Source: Ochotona curzoniae
Taxonomy: Eukaryota; Chordata; Mammalia; Lagomorpha; Ochotonidae
Direction: 5' to 3'
Length of the DNA stretch: 64,000 nt
NCBI RefSeq assembly: GCF_017591425.1
Contig: NW_024467101.1
Coordinates: 10,986,918-11,050,917 of the forward strand
Both the position numbers and the translations under genes were made by a program. Under the pieces are notes generated by a model. That model worked only from the letters and a program-made list of their open reading frames with translations, was not told the DNA's origin and did not search any database. Of this stretch, positions 46,088 through 57,837 are shown piece after piece (positions within the stretch are counted from its first letter, which is position 1; each line of letters starts with the position of its first letter).

Positions 46088-47225
46088 TCAATTTCTTTTT
46101 AATATGTTTGCAGGGTTGTGCAACCATTACCACAATCTTGTGTCAGAAGAATCATCGTGTTCCAAAAAGAAACCCATAACCATAAGCACTCACTCTCCGT
46201 TCTCCACCTGCAGACACTAAACCTACCGTCTGTGTCTACAGATTTGTTCATTGATTCTGGGCATTTTTTTTTTTTTTTTTACAAATGCAGTTGTACAGTA
46301 TATGGCTTTTGAAGACTGACTTCACCCAGGTTTCTCCAGAGGGTGGCATGCATTAAACATCTCTTCTTTTGCTTGTGGCATGCATGGTATTCCTTCATGT
46401 GGCCTTAGCACTTCTGATCTGTTTGATTTGGGATTTTGTAGCTTTTTTGAGTAATGTGGTTGTAACTATCTCTATGTGAAACCAGTTTCTTTCTCGAGGA
46501 GGTGGGCACTTAAACCAAGAGCTGAGGGGTAGGAAAGAACCAGGTGCTCAAAAGCCAGTCAGTGAGGGGTAGGGACGCATATCTCCTTGGCTGAAGGGTA
46601 TGCGCAAGCAAGGGTCTTGAGGGTGGGTCCTTCTTACATTCCTGGGGACGTGGCTCGTGAGTGGCACACAACTGCCTCTCATCTGAGCCGTGCCTCATTC
46701 CCTCTTGGTTGCGTCGTCTACATCTGCTCACAGGGCTCCTTTGTGATCTCAGAGGACAACTGTTCAGGTAGGTCAAGTTGGGGTGACTTCTGCAGGCCCC
46801 ACCATATTGTGGGGGCTGGGGAAAAGCAGTAGGACTTGAACAAGCCACTCCAGGGGACAGCTCTCTTGGGAACCTGTTGGAGATTTGAGGGAAAGAGCCT
46901 GTTTTTTCTCAGCTACTTCCTCCCTCAGCCCACCACCACCAACTCCCACAATGCTCAGCCTGGTTGCCTGGCAGCAAGCATCTTCTCTCGGCTTTTCCAG
47001 TACCTTGGATATCACCGAGATCTTTTCCCCTGGTCTGTGTATGTTTAACCTGGCTTTTCCTCCATCAACCAGGCAGCAGGCATGAAAGGCTGGGCTGTCT
47101 GAGGGAGGGTTCCTGGGGGCAGTTCATTCACCACAGGCTGCTCCACAGAGGGTCACACAGGAGGGTCCTGAGTGTGCGCCTGGAGGAAAAAGAAGTGGAG
47201 GCTGAAGCTCAGTTTTAGATCATAA
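46088..47225. other. Intergenic, nothing identified
   Basis: No exon or family repeat supported; T18 run at 46263-46280. Confidence 0.45.
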
Positions 47226-47228
47226 AGA

Positions 47229-47530
47229 AGGGGGACAGTGCACTGACTCAATGGGCTAATCCTCTCCCTGCAAGCACTGACATCCCATAGGGATACCAAT
47301 TCATTCCCTAGCTGCTCCATTTCCAATCCAGTTCCCTGACAATGACCTGGGAAAGCAGTAAAGGATGATCCAAAGCCTTGGAACCCTGCACCCGTGTGAA
47401 AGAGCTGAAAGAAGCTCCTGGTACTTTGGTTTCAGTTGGCTCAGCCCTAGCCATTGTGGTCCTTTGGGGAATGAATTTGCGAATGGAAGATCTTTCTGTA
47501 AATCTGCCTTTCCAATAACAATAACATCTC
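47229..47530 (+). repeat. CSINE, sense
   Basis: 'GGGGGACAGTGCACTGACTC', 'ATGGGCTAATCCTCTCCCTG', 'GACCTGGGAAAGCAGTAAAG', tail 'GCCTTTCCAATAACAATAAC'. Confidence 0.9.
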
Positions 47531-47704
47531 ACAAGAGAGAGCAAGCTCCCAGCCAATTCTGGACACCTCTTTGCAAAATGGATGCTGGCAACAGGCCGGT
47601 GTCATCTCCCTAGTCAAGGGAGGCTGAGCTACACCCCAAACTCTAGACTTTAGGTCACACAGACCCGAGTTTGGATCCTGACTCCTTTCCAACCTTTCTT
47701 CTTT

Positions 47705-47822
47705 CTTTTTTTTTTTTTTTAAGATTTATTTATTTTTATTGGAAAGTCAGATATACAGAGAGGAAGGTCTTCCATCCACTGATTCACTCCCTAAGTGGCT
47801 TTAACGGCCAGAGCTAAGCTAC
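47705..47822 (-). repeat. CSINE 3' fragment, antisense, 5'-truncated
   Basis: T-rich tail then 'AAGATTTATTTATTTTTATT', 'TCTTCCATCCACTGATTCAC' and a stop at 'CCAGAGCTAAGCT'. The head is absent, as expected from an incomplete reverse transcript. Confidence 0.85.
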
Positions 47823-49400
47823 CTTCCTGTTCAACCATGTAAATCCTTTCACCTCAAAGCCCACAATGACTGCTGCAGCACCAGCTCTCACGTCAGCATC
47901 ACAGGCAGGAAACTAGAAAAATGACAGAAGTACCTTCACCTCCAAGGCAAATTTTCTTTAGAAGGGACTTCAAATGGATGCTCACACAATAATTTATGCT
48001 TCAGGGAAATCTCTATTTGTAGGGAAGCTGGAACACATGCTTAGTTAGCCAGGACTATGGCTGAGCCCATCAGTAGAGTGTGCCTGTTACTCAGGGACAA
48101 AATGGACAATAGAAAAACCAAAAGCTTTCACTGCAACAATGTAGTCTAGCTGCCCGTTTTGAGTGGACTTCCTCCCCACCCTCTCTAAACGGGCACACTT
48201 CAAACTAAACCTTGCCTCTGATGCCCGTTTTGTACGTTGCAGCATGGCCCGAACCTACCATGCATATTCATTTCCTTACAACAGATATGACTAAAGCTCA
48301 AAGAGAGATCAGAAACTATCTCATCTTTGTGACTCAGGTTGGGAGACGCGCAGATCTGGGGAAGGGCCCTGAAGAGTCCCTCACCCAAGGGACAGCTGTG
48401 AGCCCCTGGTAAGCTCCTGAGGGCACCTGCTGAGCCCGGAAGTGCCCCGGGGCAGGCTGGTTGCTGTACCGTGATCCATGTCTTCAACCATGCTTACCAG
48501 TATAGGTGCAAGTGGAGGCAGCAGGAGCATGAGCCATTTCCAGGCCTGCCCTTCAGCCTTCTGGCCGTCCGCTCAAGGACTCATTGCAAGAACCTCAGTG
48601 GTTCCTCATGGTCAAGCCTGGTTCCTCGTGGCCTACAAGCAGCATGTCTCCCCACGGTGCACAGGGTTGAGGATGACACTCACCTTTACCACCTGACCTT
48701 CCGAGCTTAGGCACGCCTGGTGAGTGACACCCTTGCTGCATCACCACCCACCCTCACCGCGCCCCTTCCACCTGCAACGCCCTGCTCCATCCAGCTTTCC
48801 ATCACTTATTACAGCTCCTCCTCCACTTCCACCTGGCTTTGTGGCTGCATTCCATCAGCAGGCTGGCTGAGCTGGAGGGTCCAACACGACCACATTCCAT
48901 GCCAAGCGATGGCTGCCAGCTGTGGAATGGGACATCTCTAATTCCTTCCCTGAGGCCCCCTCCTCACACAGGCAGGCAACAGAGTACAAGGCGTTGCTTG
49001 CAGCACACCTTGCAGGTGCAAGCAGATGAGGGATTTGAAACGGGAAGACCTACACAAAGGAGTCTGGCCCCAAGGGCAGAGACTCTATGGGTGGCGGTGA
49101 GGGGCAGAAGATGCGAGAGGGTCCTTGTTCCCTTGGTCGGCCACAAGGCGACCAAGTTGCCATGACGGCTGACTCCTCCCCCAGCCCCCATGAGGCTTGC
49201 TTCTGCGAAGTCCGCGCCCAAGTTAACATGAAAGTCAACAGAACACGACTGCAGGTGCACAGCTCACCCACCCAGGCTTGGCTCAGGGCCCAGTGCTCTG
49301 CCCTGCTCTGCTCGGTTGAAAGGTCACCCACTCCCGCCTGCAGGAGGTCTGAGTCAAAAGGCTGCTAAACCAAACAAACTCACACCCACCTCTGCCACTC
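47823..49400. other. Intergenic, nothing named
   Basis: Mostly unique, moderately GC-rich DNA with overlapping chance frames. A 9-base inverted repeat occurs at 48151-48159 / 48187-48195. No exon supported. Confidence 0.45.
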
Positions 49401-49404
49401 CCGC

Positions 49405-49640
49405 CCACACGCACGCACGTGACCGCGTCTTTCCTTGAGAGAGAATAGGCTCCTCTTTGTTGTTCGACATTCTGACCCTACAGCGCTGAATCTAAAAATA
49501 ACACCCAGCGAAAGAGCCGCGCGTTCTTCCTGTGTATCTCGCCTCCCCACCTGTGCCCTGTGCACCCTGAATCTGAAAGACCCGAACTGAGGGCAAAATT
49601 TGACATCTTAACGTACATCTTAACGTTTCTTCCACACACC
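49405..49640. promoter_or_regulatory. Small CpG cluster with E-box and MEF2 site
   Basis: About 17 CpGs in 235 bases, well above the neighbourhood. Contains a CACGTG E-box at 49416-49421 within GCACGTGACC, and a perfect MEF2 word CTAAAAATAA at 49492-49501. Could be a small enhancer or unmethylated element. No TATA box or exon attached. Confidence 0.35.
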
Positions 49641-49795
49641 CATTCACCCGGCTGCCCGATCTGCATCTCTGTTTACCCACCCATAAAACCATCCATCCAT
49701 GAATGTGTATCCATCCGCCCACCCATCCATCCATGATGCATACATCCATTCATCCACCCACTCACCCATCTGTCCATCGATCCACCACCTCAATA
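49640..49795. repeat. (CCAT)n degenerate tetranucleotide array
   Basis: CCAT, CCAC and CATC units repeat over about 150 bases with interruptions. Confidence 0.9.
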
Positions 49796-49999
49796 TTTAT
49801 TAAGCGCCTTCCGTACATCAGAAATTTACTTATGAACAAGATGCGTTAGGAATCAAGCTGCCTTCATTGCGTTTATAGTCCGGGGAGGGATTTCAATGTT
49901 AGCAGTCATTGTTGGATTTTGCTGTTTGAGAACCCGTTAAGCCATTTCCCTGGGGGGAACACACCGTTTCTGGAGCATATTACCTTCTAATCTAGTTCT

Positions 50000-50158
50000 C
50001 ATCAGTACTTTAGAAGGGAAGGTACCGTGACTTTACTCCTGGTATTCCTGCTTCACAGAGGGGTACACGGAGACTCAGGGAGAAGGGAGGCAAGCTTGCC
50101 TAAGGTCACACAACCAGCAAGTAGCAGGGTTGGGACTGCAACCCAAGTGCACCTGTGC
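50000..50158 (-). repeat. MIR, antisense, fairly complete
   Basis: 'CACAGAGGGGTACACGGAGA', 'TTGCCTAAGGTCACACAACC', 'AGCAAGTAGCAGGGTTGGGA' follow the reversed MIR core well. Sequence just before it (49793-49815, TATTTATTAAGCGCCTTCC) may be part of the same or another MIR-type end. Confidence 0.8.
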
Positions 50159-52285
50159 TGGCAACAGTGGTGCCTCAGGAAGAGACACAACTTCCCACAG
50201 GACCTTCTGTCTCCTTCCTTCCCAGTCGTGTGTGACATCAGAGCTATGGCACATGGTGAGGGGTTGGGGCGGGGATCACGCACAGTCACCCTCCCTGCAC
50301 CTGCTGTTGGTCTAGATGCAAATCTCCTGAAACAGGATAAATATTAACCCAGTTTATCTCCACCAGGCCCCAAGGCAGCCATACCCTTTGCTGGGCTCCT
50401 ATCCTTCATTCCATCCTTCTGCTGTCTTCCTAGAGATAGGATCTCAGGGACATCATTGGAGCCCCTGGATCAGGCCATACCTGCCACCCACAGGACAGGA
50501 AATAAAGCTGGGTCCTTCAGCACTAGGTCTGGCCCTGCCCTCAGGAACTTGGTACTTTCTGGGCAGTCACCACACCCTTAGACCTCTTTCCAATCTGGGT
50601 ACCCACAGTCTCCATCCCTTTCTTCCCAGGTCTCTGGGCTTACAAGGTGACCATATATGTACCAGATGTGTCCAGATGTCCATGGCTTATGGCTAGTGTT
50701 CTTGTGCAAGCCCATGGCACCCCACCCCTTTCAGCCCCAAGGTTTGAATGACCCATCACAGTCACCCCACACACTCTGCCTTGCAACACTCATGCCCACT
50801 GCTTGTCTAACCATAGCCCTGACCACCTGGGAACTACTAAAACTCAGACCCCAAAGTACCAGCTGCGTAACAGCTCACCCTCTTCCAACAAGCACAAGGG
50901 ACCAGGTTCTGCCTTTAACAGCTTTCTTCATCAAACCTCCCCGAGCCATGTTTATGACTCAGGCTTGGTTAGGGGGCCTCCCCTGTGGGGACAGGTGCAA
51001 CACCTCCTCCTAAGTGAGCCTCCACATCCCAACAGGCGCAGTCCCAATGGTTTTCCTGCCACTGCCCGTGCATATTCTGTCCCCATCAGACCCCACAGCG
51101 AATCTGCTACTTGCAAGGTAAACTGGAATATGCAGTTTCTTTTTCCTGTGAGAGAAACAGGCACCCCTAAAATAGGACAAGGGCCCGGGCCTATGGCCAG
51201 CTTTGGATGAAAAACTGGGTCAGGCAGAGGAGGGAGTGGCAGGCCGACTCCTTGAGGATCGGAGACTAGACAGCTCCTGGGGACTGGATACCTCCTCTTT
51301 CCCGGGCGCTGAGCTATACTTTGGGCAGTTATTGTCTGTATGCAACCCCTTTCTTTGCCCCAGGAGGTAGGCACAAGGACCCAGGACTTATAGAGCAAGC
51401 AATATTGAAGGTCAGAGAGTCACAGGGGCTTTGGGGTTCACAGTTCTGGCTTCTCAGTTCCCATGTTGCACACTGGGGCACCAGGGCAGATGTCCAGGCT
51501 ACAAAAGGGTTAGCTGGAGTCTCAGCCATCTGGCATGTGAAGCACAGCCTGGCTTGACCCCATTGGAGCTCCCTGGTGCATTCAAGCATTTACACACACA
51601 GGCCTGTCCTTTGCTTCATCACCATGCTTTAGAAATGAACTGCAAGAGAAGCAGGAATGGTCTGGTGTGGGTGTGAGCAAGAGGTAGACTCTTTCAGCTT
51701 CCTTCAGGCATAGTTAGATCAGGATGTTCATGGGGCATCCCCCACCCACCTGTGGCTGGCACTCAATTCCATCTCCATGTATCTTCTGTCTGAGGCTCCT
51801 TCCATATACATGTATGTGTAATCCCAAGATTCACCCATAGGGCCAACAACCCAAGCATGCTGACCTATGTCTGTCTGTTAGGTACCTATCACCCATCTAT
51901 CCAGCATCTACCTGTGTATCACTTATATAAGGAAAGGAAAGATCTTTGCACGCAGGAGCTCTAGCTATCTGATTTGTCTCTTGTGTCTGCCTAGCTCTTC
52001 CCCACCCCTCTCCCTTTCAGCACCCATACAGGAATCCAGAAAAGGCTCTGGATTGACTCTGTTCCAATCACTTGTCTACCTCAAGCCCAAGAGGCCAAGG
52101 CCAAAGATGCCAGGGTTGGTTCAGCCCAGTTAACACTCCTCCAACCATGGTGAGGAAGGTTGAGGACAGCAGTGGCCATGCGCCTCCAGGGACCACAGGG
52201 AGTCAGCAAGATGCAGTTCCATCATGGAAGGGAAGGCTGCTGGTGTGCCAAATCAACACATCCTCTCTGATTAGAGAGCTATGTG
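50159..52285. other. Intergenic, nothing identified
   Basis: No exon, promoter or repeat family recognised over about 2 kb. Frames up to 148 codons overlap in several phases without domains. Confidence 0.45.
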
Positions 52286-52287
52286 AC

Positions 52288-52612
52288 ATGAGCTAGGAAA
52301 ATGGCTCAATGGGCTATTCCTCTGTCTGCAAGCACCGGCATCTCATTTAGGCACCAATTCATGTCCTGACTGCTCCACTTCTCAATCCAACTCCTTGCTT
52401 ATGGCCTGGGAAAGCAGTGGAGGATGGCCCAAAGCTTTGGGACCCTACACCAAACATAGGAGATCCAGAGGAAGCTCCTGGCTCCTAGATTTGGATCAGC
52501 TCAGCTCTAGCCATTGCGACCATTTGGGGAGTGAACCAATAGATAGATCTCTTTCTCCTTCTCTGAATAAATTTGCCTTTCTAATAATAATTTAAAAAAT
52601 AAATCTTAAAAA
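52288..52612 (+). repeat. CSINE, full length, sense
   Basis: 'ATGGCTCAATGGGCTATTCC', 'GCACCGGCATCTCATTTAGG', core 'GGCCTGGGAAAGCAG', tail with AATAATAATTTAAAAAATAA. Confidence 0.92.
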
Positions 52613-52853
52613 ATTAGGAAACTTTGTGACAGAGCTAACCTGCTTAAAAGTGTTTAATGCATTTTTCCTCTTGCTTCCCCGAAGGAAGCTTTTGCAACCC
52701 GTCATGCCTAAGGTCATCCATTAGTCTGGGAGAGATTACAATTTATTATAGACGATGCCAACTCCAAGACAGAGGTGATGTCCAGCTTGTGACATCTCAG
52801 ATTGGATTATGCACCAGGCCACAGCCTTGGGGAATCCCTCTGCAAGGTCCTCA

Positions 52854-52901
52854 TCTTTCCATTCATTGATAATCGTCCTGGTCTTTCCATTCATTGATAA
52901 T
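52854..52901. repeat. Short tandem duplication (20-bp perfect copies, 28-bp period)
   Basis: TCTTTCCATTCATTGATAAT occurs at 52854-52873 and again at 52882-52901, with similar sequence between. A perfect CRE word TGACGTCA follows at 52911-52918. Confidence 0.95.
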
Positions 52902-52918
52902 TGTACCAGTTGACGTCA

Positions 52919-53980
52919 TCAATCCCCCATGGGTTAGAGAGTCCGTTCCACCTGTGAGGACCATCAGACCAACTCTGATCACAGAGACCATGATGTAGAT
53001 GAGAAGTCAGCCCATTTTTCAACGTTGGCTTTGTGGAGTGCAGAAAGAGGGGACCCCTTGCTCCCAGGATGCTTCTCTACACCCTGTGTCATGATTGTGG
53101 GGCACTTGCAATCTGCAAGGTGTCCTATGCCACAGCCCATGCATCTTTCTTACAACTTGGGATTGTAAGAATGTCTTGGCAACTCGATTGTATAACTTGG
53201 ACTTTACAAAGGTTAATGGTTCTGGGCCACAGGGTGCCTAGATATGTGTCTGAGCATGTCTGGGAATGTTTGGAATGAGAGAGCAACAGGCAAGTTCAGT
53301 GGACCATTGAAGAAAGTAGGCTGATGGAGGTGGCCCTCACCCAACAGGTTAAAGACCTAAGTAGAACAAAAAGAGCTGAACATCACTCAAACAAATGACA
53401 ACCCCCTCCTACTCAACTGCTTAAGCAGGAATGGGCATCGTCTCATGGCTTTGTATTTGAACCCAAACCATCACCTCTGTGAGGGTCTTGGGGGGTCTTC
53501 CTACGTCTAGGCTGGAGCCGACACCATCAGCTACTCCAGCTCTCTGCTCTTCTTCCTCAGATGAAGGCCCCACTGGGAGTCTCCAACTTGCTGGCTATTG
53601 ATCTCGGGACTTCTCAGCCTCTGTAACCATGTAAACCAATTTCAGGCATGTGCACATGAATACACAAATCCATCTGGCTACTCTAGATCCCCAGCACAAA
53701 TGGTGTTAGGGCTCAGGAATGGCTATATCCAGGAGCTTAAACCTCATAAGGCTCTATCCTCTCTTGCCAGATCTTTGACCAAATTCCTCCACGTAGTATA
53801 TGTGACTCCAAGGAAAATTGCTCTTCTAAACTCAGCAGCTATCTGATAGGTTTAACAGGGGTCAGGCCTCTACCTACTCCCAAACTCCTCAATGCGACCA
53901 AGATAACATGCTACAAAAGCATGGCCAGAGCACACAGCCTGGAGTAGAGGAAAAGCTGAGGCAAGAGTTCCACAGCTGCA
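52919..53980. other. Intergenic, possible old LTR, no gene
   Basis: The piece at 53480-53640 ('GGGACTTCTCAGCCTCTGTA') reads like part of an old LTR or DNA element common in mammals, but I cannot assign the family. Nothing else is recognisable. Confidence 0.35.
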
Positions 53981-53984
53981 GGTA

Positions 53985-54120
53985 CTGGTAACAGGCCCAT
54001 TTCACAGTTGAAAGAACTGGCTCAATAGCTGGCCACTCAGAAAACCTGGAGTCAATGAGCATCACAGCCAGGATTCAAGCTGAAGTCTACCCAGGAACTA
54101 ACAACTACTCTACCCTTTAG
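53985..54120 (-). repeat. MIR-like remnant, antisense
   Basis: 'CCCATTTCACAGTTGAAAGA' and 'CAGCCAGGATTCAAGCTGAA' fit the reversed MIR core. Confidence 0.6.
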
Positions 54121-55365
54121 TCCCAGTTCCGGTAGGCAATAATTTCCAATACTGTGATTCTTGGTCATCGCATACAGCAAACAGCACAGCTCTGGGACCC
54201 CAAGGAAGCAGATGCAAACATGACTCCTGAAATGAATGCGACCCTCCGCACCTTGCTGGAGGCAACTCTTATCAACAGCCCTGAGATCCTCTCAGGCATT
54301 CCATTCCCTGCCTTGGCTCCAAGGGATGCTGGCGACAAGCTGAGCCTACCAGGGAGTTGGCTGCGGTCCCCACACAGCTGTCCCCATCCTCCTAAACATT
54401 CTTATTCCCTTGAAGAACTACTCAATTTGGACATCTCTGAAACAGATGTGTGTTAACAATGACAGTTCACCCAGGGTATTTTGGGGGATCTCTAATCTGG
54501 GTAAATTGCTGACACTCTGAGGAAAAGACAAAACAGCTTACCTCCATGCCTTCTTGTTCATCACAGTGGCCCTGCCAAGGGCACCTGCCGGTCGGGAATC
54601 ATGTTGCCAAACCATGTTAGCTAGCCACGGTCGCCACCAAGGCACCCCAGAACTCAGTCACTGAGAACAATCAACACCCATGGCTCCCAGAGCTTCCACA
54701 AGTGAGGAGTTCAGGAATGACATACATCTGTGTGGTTCTGACCCAGCATCCTTTAGGAAGTCACAGCGAGGGTGTCAGCCAGGGCTGTGGTCAGTTTGAA
54801 GGCTCAGCAGAAGCTCCTTCCCGAATCATATGCTCACATCACTGCTGCCAGAGACCTCAGCTCATCACGATGGGATCTTTCCCCCACTACCTGGGAGAGT
54901 GTGAGAAGTAAGCAGGGGGTTCCAGTAACCTTACAACATGGCGGCTGCTTTCCCCAGCAGGTGTGATGCTCAGTAAGGCAAGGAAGACGTCCTTAATCTT
55001 TGAAGACCTACATCTGGTGCCGTGCATCATCACTACACCTTATTTTAATCATTAAAAGGAAGAGTAAGTCCAGCCCACACCCTGGGAAAGAAGAACTAGG
55101 GGTTCCACCTTTTGAATGGGGTATCAAAAAACATGTGGGGGCAGTTTAAACCAAGACACCACAGTAGAACGCAAGCTGACTCCAGTTCTTGAACCCTTCC
55201 ACACCTTCCCATCCTTCGGAGTTACTTTGCAGTTTCTCTTGTCAAACGAATGGAAGCAGTTTGATCTTGACCTTGAGTCTGTAATTTCCTTCGTCCTCTG
55301 GGTTGTATGTCAGTTCCAAGTCTGAGCTTCAAGAGATTGTGAGTTCCTGCTTCTTGCACTTCTTA
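54121..55365. other. Intergenic, nothing identified
   Basis: No exon or repeat family recognised. Confidence 0.45.
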
Positions 55366-55369
55366 AATG

Positions 55370-55622
55370 TTTCTGTATCCAAGAGACAGGCTCCCCACTC
55401 ACTGGTTCATTCCCCAAATGGGGCAGGGTTGGGCCTGAAGCCCAGGGTCCAAGACCTCAATCCAAACCTCCCACATGTACGGCATGGATCCAAGCACTTG
55501 AGCCCTCATGGCTATCTCCCAGGGTCTACATTCTTAAGAAGCTAGAGAGAGAAATTGGATTCAGGCACTCTGATGTGGGCATCGTAACAGGAGTCTTACT
55601 TATTGGGCCAAATGGCTGCCCC
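55370..55622 (-). repeat. CSINE-related, antisense, old
   Basis: 'CACTGGTTCATTCCCCAAAT', 'CAAACCTCCCACATGTACGG' and 'CTGATGTGGGCATCGTAACA'. Confidence 0.75.
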
Positions 55623-55804
55623 CACATTCTTGAGGTCAAGACAATCACAGAAATGCCCAGATGAGCCCAGACTGGTCCAGCTAACCCCCACAAGACATGA
55701 GCTAAGTCAACATTTATCATTCTGCAGCCAGGAGATGTTGTGGTTTGTTAGTGTGGTATTACAGTAGCCATGGCTAAGACGTAGGCATGTGGCTTGGTAG
55801 GCAG

Positions 55805-55935
55805 CCAGTCCTGCATTCCAGTTGTCAGTTCAACCACTCACAATCTGTGTGACCCTGGATAAATCACTTCTCTGAGCCTCTGTTCCTGCATCTATAAGAT
55901 GGGGCCAGTGATTTCACCTCTCAAGGAACTTGGGT
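55805..55935 (+). repeat. MIR, sense
   Basis: 'CACAATCTGTGTGACCCTGG', 'TCTGAGCCTCTGTTCCTGCA', 'TATAAGATGGGGCCAGTGAT' match the MIR core. Confidence 0.8.
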
Positions 55936-56289
55936 GGTCACTCTTCTATCTGTAGAGAGTTCAGAGTCCCATCCACCGCCAGAGTGTTCAGTAACCAAGC
56001 ACTCTGGGCCTGTTGCCCCAGCATGACTGTGCAGCCAGAGGTAGGGTTTGACTTTTGACTTTTTAGCTCAAGCACTTGCTATAGCTCCCTAGTCCCCAGG
56101 CATTTTTGATGTGCTCTTGAGGCTCTGTCCTCCCTCTCACACTCACTGGCCACCCAAAGCCAAGAAAGGTGCCGGACACACTTCCTCCATCACAGCCTGT
56201 GAGCCTGCCTCCTCTCCGGGCCATGTCTTTGTCCTGGTTCAGCTCCCAGGTAGAGGAGAGACAGTTCTCAACCTTGCCAGGACAACCAC

Positions 56290-56430
56290 ATTGGACTCTG
56301 CCCTCATCACTTCCTGGTCAGATGGCTTTGGGGAGGTGAGGGGTGACTATTCTTTTTCTGTCCCAGTTTCCTCCCCTGCAAGATGGGCATCCCTGTAACA
56401 TGAAGCATCACTAGGTGACCACAGGAGTCC
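56290..56430 (+). repeat. MIR-like remnant, sense
   Basis: 'TCCCAGTTTCCTCCCCTGCA' and 'AGATGGGCATCCCTGTAACA' resemble the MIR 3' core. Confidence 0.55.
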
Positions 56431-56514
56431 CATGAGACATACAAGGTCATCTCTCTATGCTTGCTTTGTTTAAGGTAAAAATAACAGTAGTTAGCTAGAA
56501 GTAGGACTACAGTC

Positions 56515-57125
56515 AACCCTTATGCACCAGGACAGGTTGGGCATATCCCAACACACAGATGCACAAATCCTTTATATGTAAGAGAGTGTAGTATTTACAC
56601 AGAACCTCCAAACCCCATCCCATACAGCTTCAATCTTCTCTAGGTGATTGATAATGTCCAGCACAGCACCCATGCTTTGTGCACTGTATCACTCAGGGAC
56701 TAATGCCAAGAAAGTCAACACCTGGGGCCTGGTGTGGTAGCCTAGTGCCTAAAGTCCTCGCCTTGAATGCACCAGGATCCCATATGGGTGCCAGTTCTAA
56801 CCCCAGCAACCCTGCTTCCTATCCAGCTCTCTGCTTGTGGCCTGGGAAAGCAGTTGGGGACAGCCCAAAGCCTTGGGACCCTCCACCTACCTGGGAGAGC
56901 TGGAAGAGGCTTCTGGCTTCTGATCGGTGTGGCTCTGGCAGTTGAGACCACTTAGGGAGTGAATCAATGATGGAAGATCTTCCTCTCTGTCATTCCTCTT
57001 CTCTGTATATCTAACTTTCCCAATAAAAATAAAATAAACCTTCAAAGAAAAAAAAATGTCAACATCCAGACCTGTGTAGAACAGGCATAGCCGATATGCT
57101 GTGGACCTCTCAGGGGATACAAGTC
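56515..57125 (+). mobile_element. MER2-like DNA transposon, split by a young SINE
   Basis: First part at 56515-56723: 'GTAGTATTTACACAGAACCT', 'CAGCTTCAATCTTCTCTAGG', 'CACTCAGGGACTAATGCCAA'. The remainder follows the SINE from about 57058 to 57125. Its layout parallels the copies at 25070, 26050 and 61182. Confidence 0.7.
56724..57057 (+). repeat. CSINE, young pika-type, full length, sense
   Basis: One of the copies closest to the young form: head 'GGGGCCTGGTGTGGTAGCCT', 'CACCAGGATCCCATATGGGT', core 'GGCCTGGGAAAGCAG', tail 'CCCAATAAAAATAAAATAAA' then A9. Short flanking repeats GTCAACA at 56714-56720 and 57058-57064. Confidence 0.95.
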
Positions 57126-57477
57126 AGCCACAAGGAATCATCTTCTCCCCCAACACTTCCCATCAGTGAATGTGGAATCCATGGAGACGGAAGGCCACCT
57201 GTGCAGATAATTGCTACATCTGTGAACAAAAGGCCTGGATCTCAGCAGCATCTTCTTCTGGCCCTGGCAATGGAAGTAGCTGCTAATGGTTCCTTGTTGG
57301 GAGGGTTGGGTGGGGGACACTGAGTGAGTTGAACTCCCCCCTTCCACCCAAGTCCTCTCATCTGCTTTTGATACATCTCTGGCAGGTCATCCAGAAAACA
57401 ACTTATTTGTGTTAAAAAAACCAAAATAGTTTTGTTCCTGCCTGGGGGAGATGGAGGGGGAGCAGGGATGAAAGGAA

Positions 57478-57800
57478 GAATTGGTGCCGTGGCATAGCAC
57501 GTTAAGTCTCCGCCCAAAGCACTACATCTTCTATGAGCCACTTGGTTCAAGTCCAGGCCATTCCACTTCCAATCCAGCTTCCTGCTAATGCGCCTAGGAA
57601 AGCAGAGGAAGATATCCCAAATCCTTTGGCCTCTGTATCCATGTAGGAGATCCAGAAGACGCTCCTGGCAGGAGGCCAGGACTGAGCCTCCAGCCCCTGG
57701 CTCCAGACTGCCATGTTTACAGCAAACAAGCAGATGGGAGCTCTGTGTTTGTGTGTGTGCACCTGCGCAAGTGTACCTTTCAAATAAGTAATTCTTTAAA
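57478..57800 (+). repeat. CSINE, sense, with internal insertion
   Basis: 'ATTGGTGCCGTGGCATAGCA', 'CAGCTTCCTGCTAATGCGCC', then an extra copy of the 'CTCCTGGC...GGCC' segment at 57661-57700, and a tail 'TTTCAAATAAGTAATTC'. Confidence 0.8.
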
Positions 57801-57837
57801 ATAATGATCATTTATTTAATAAATAAATGACTTTTAA

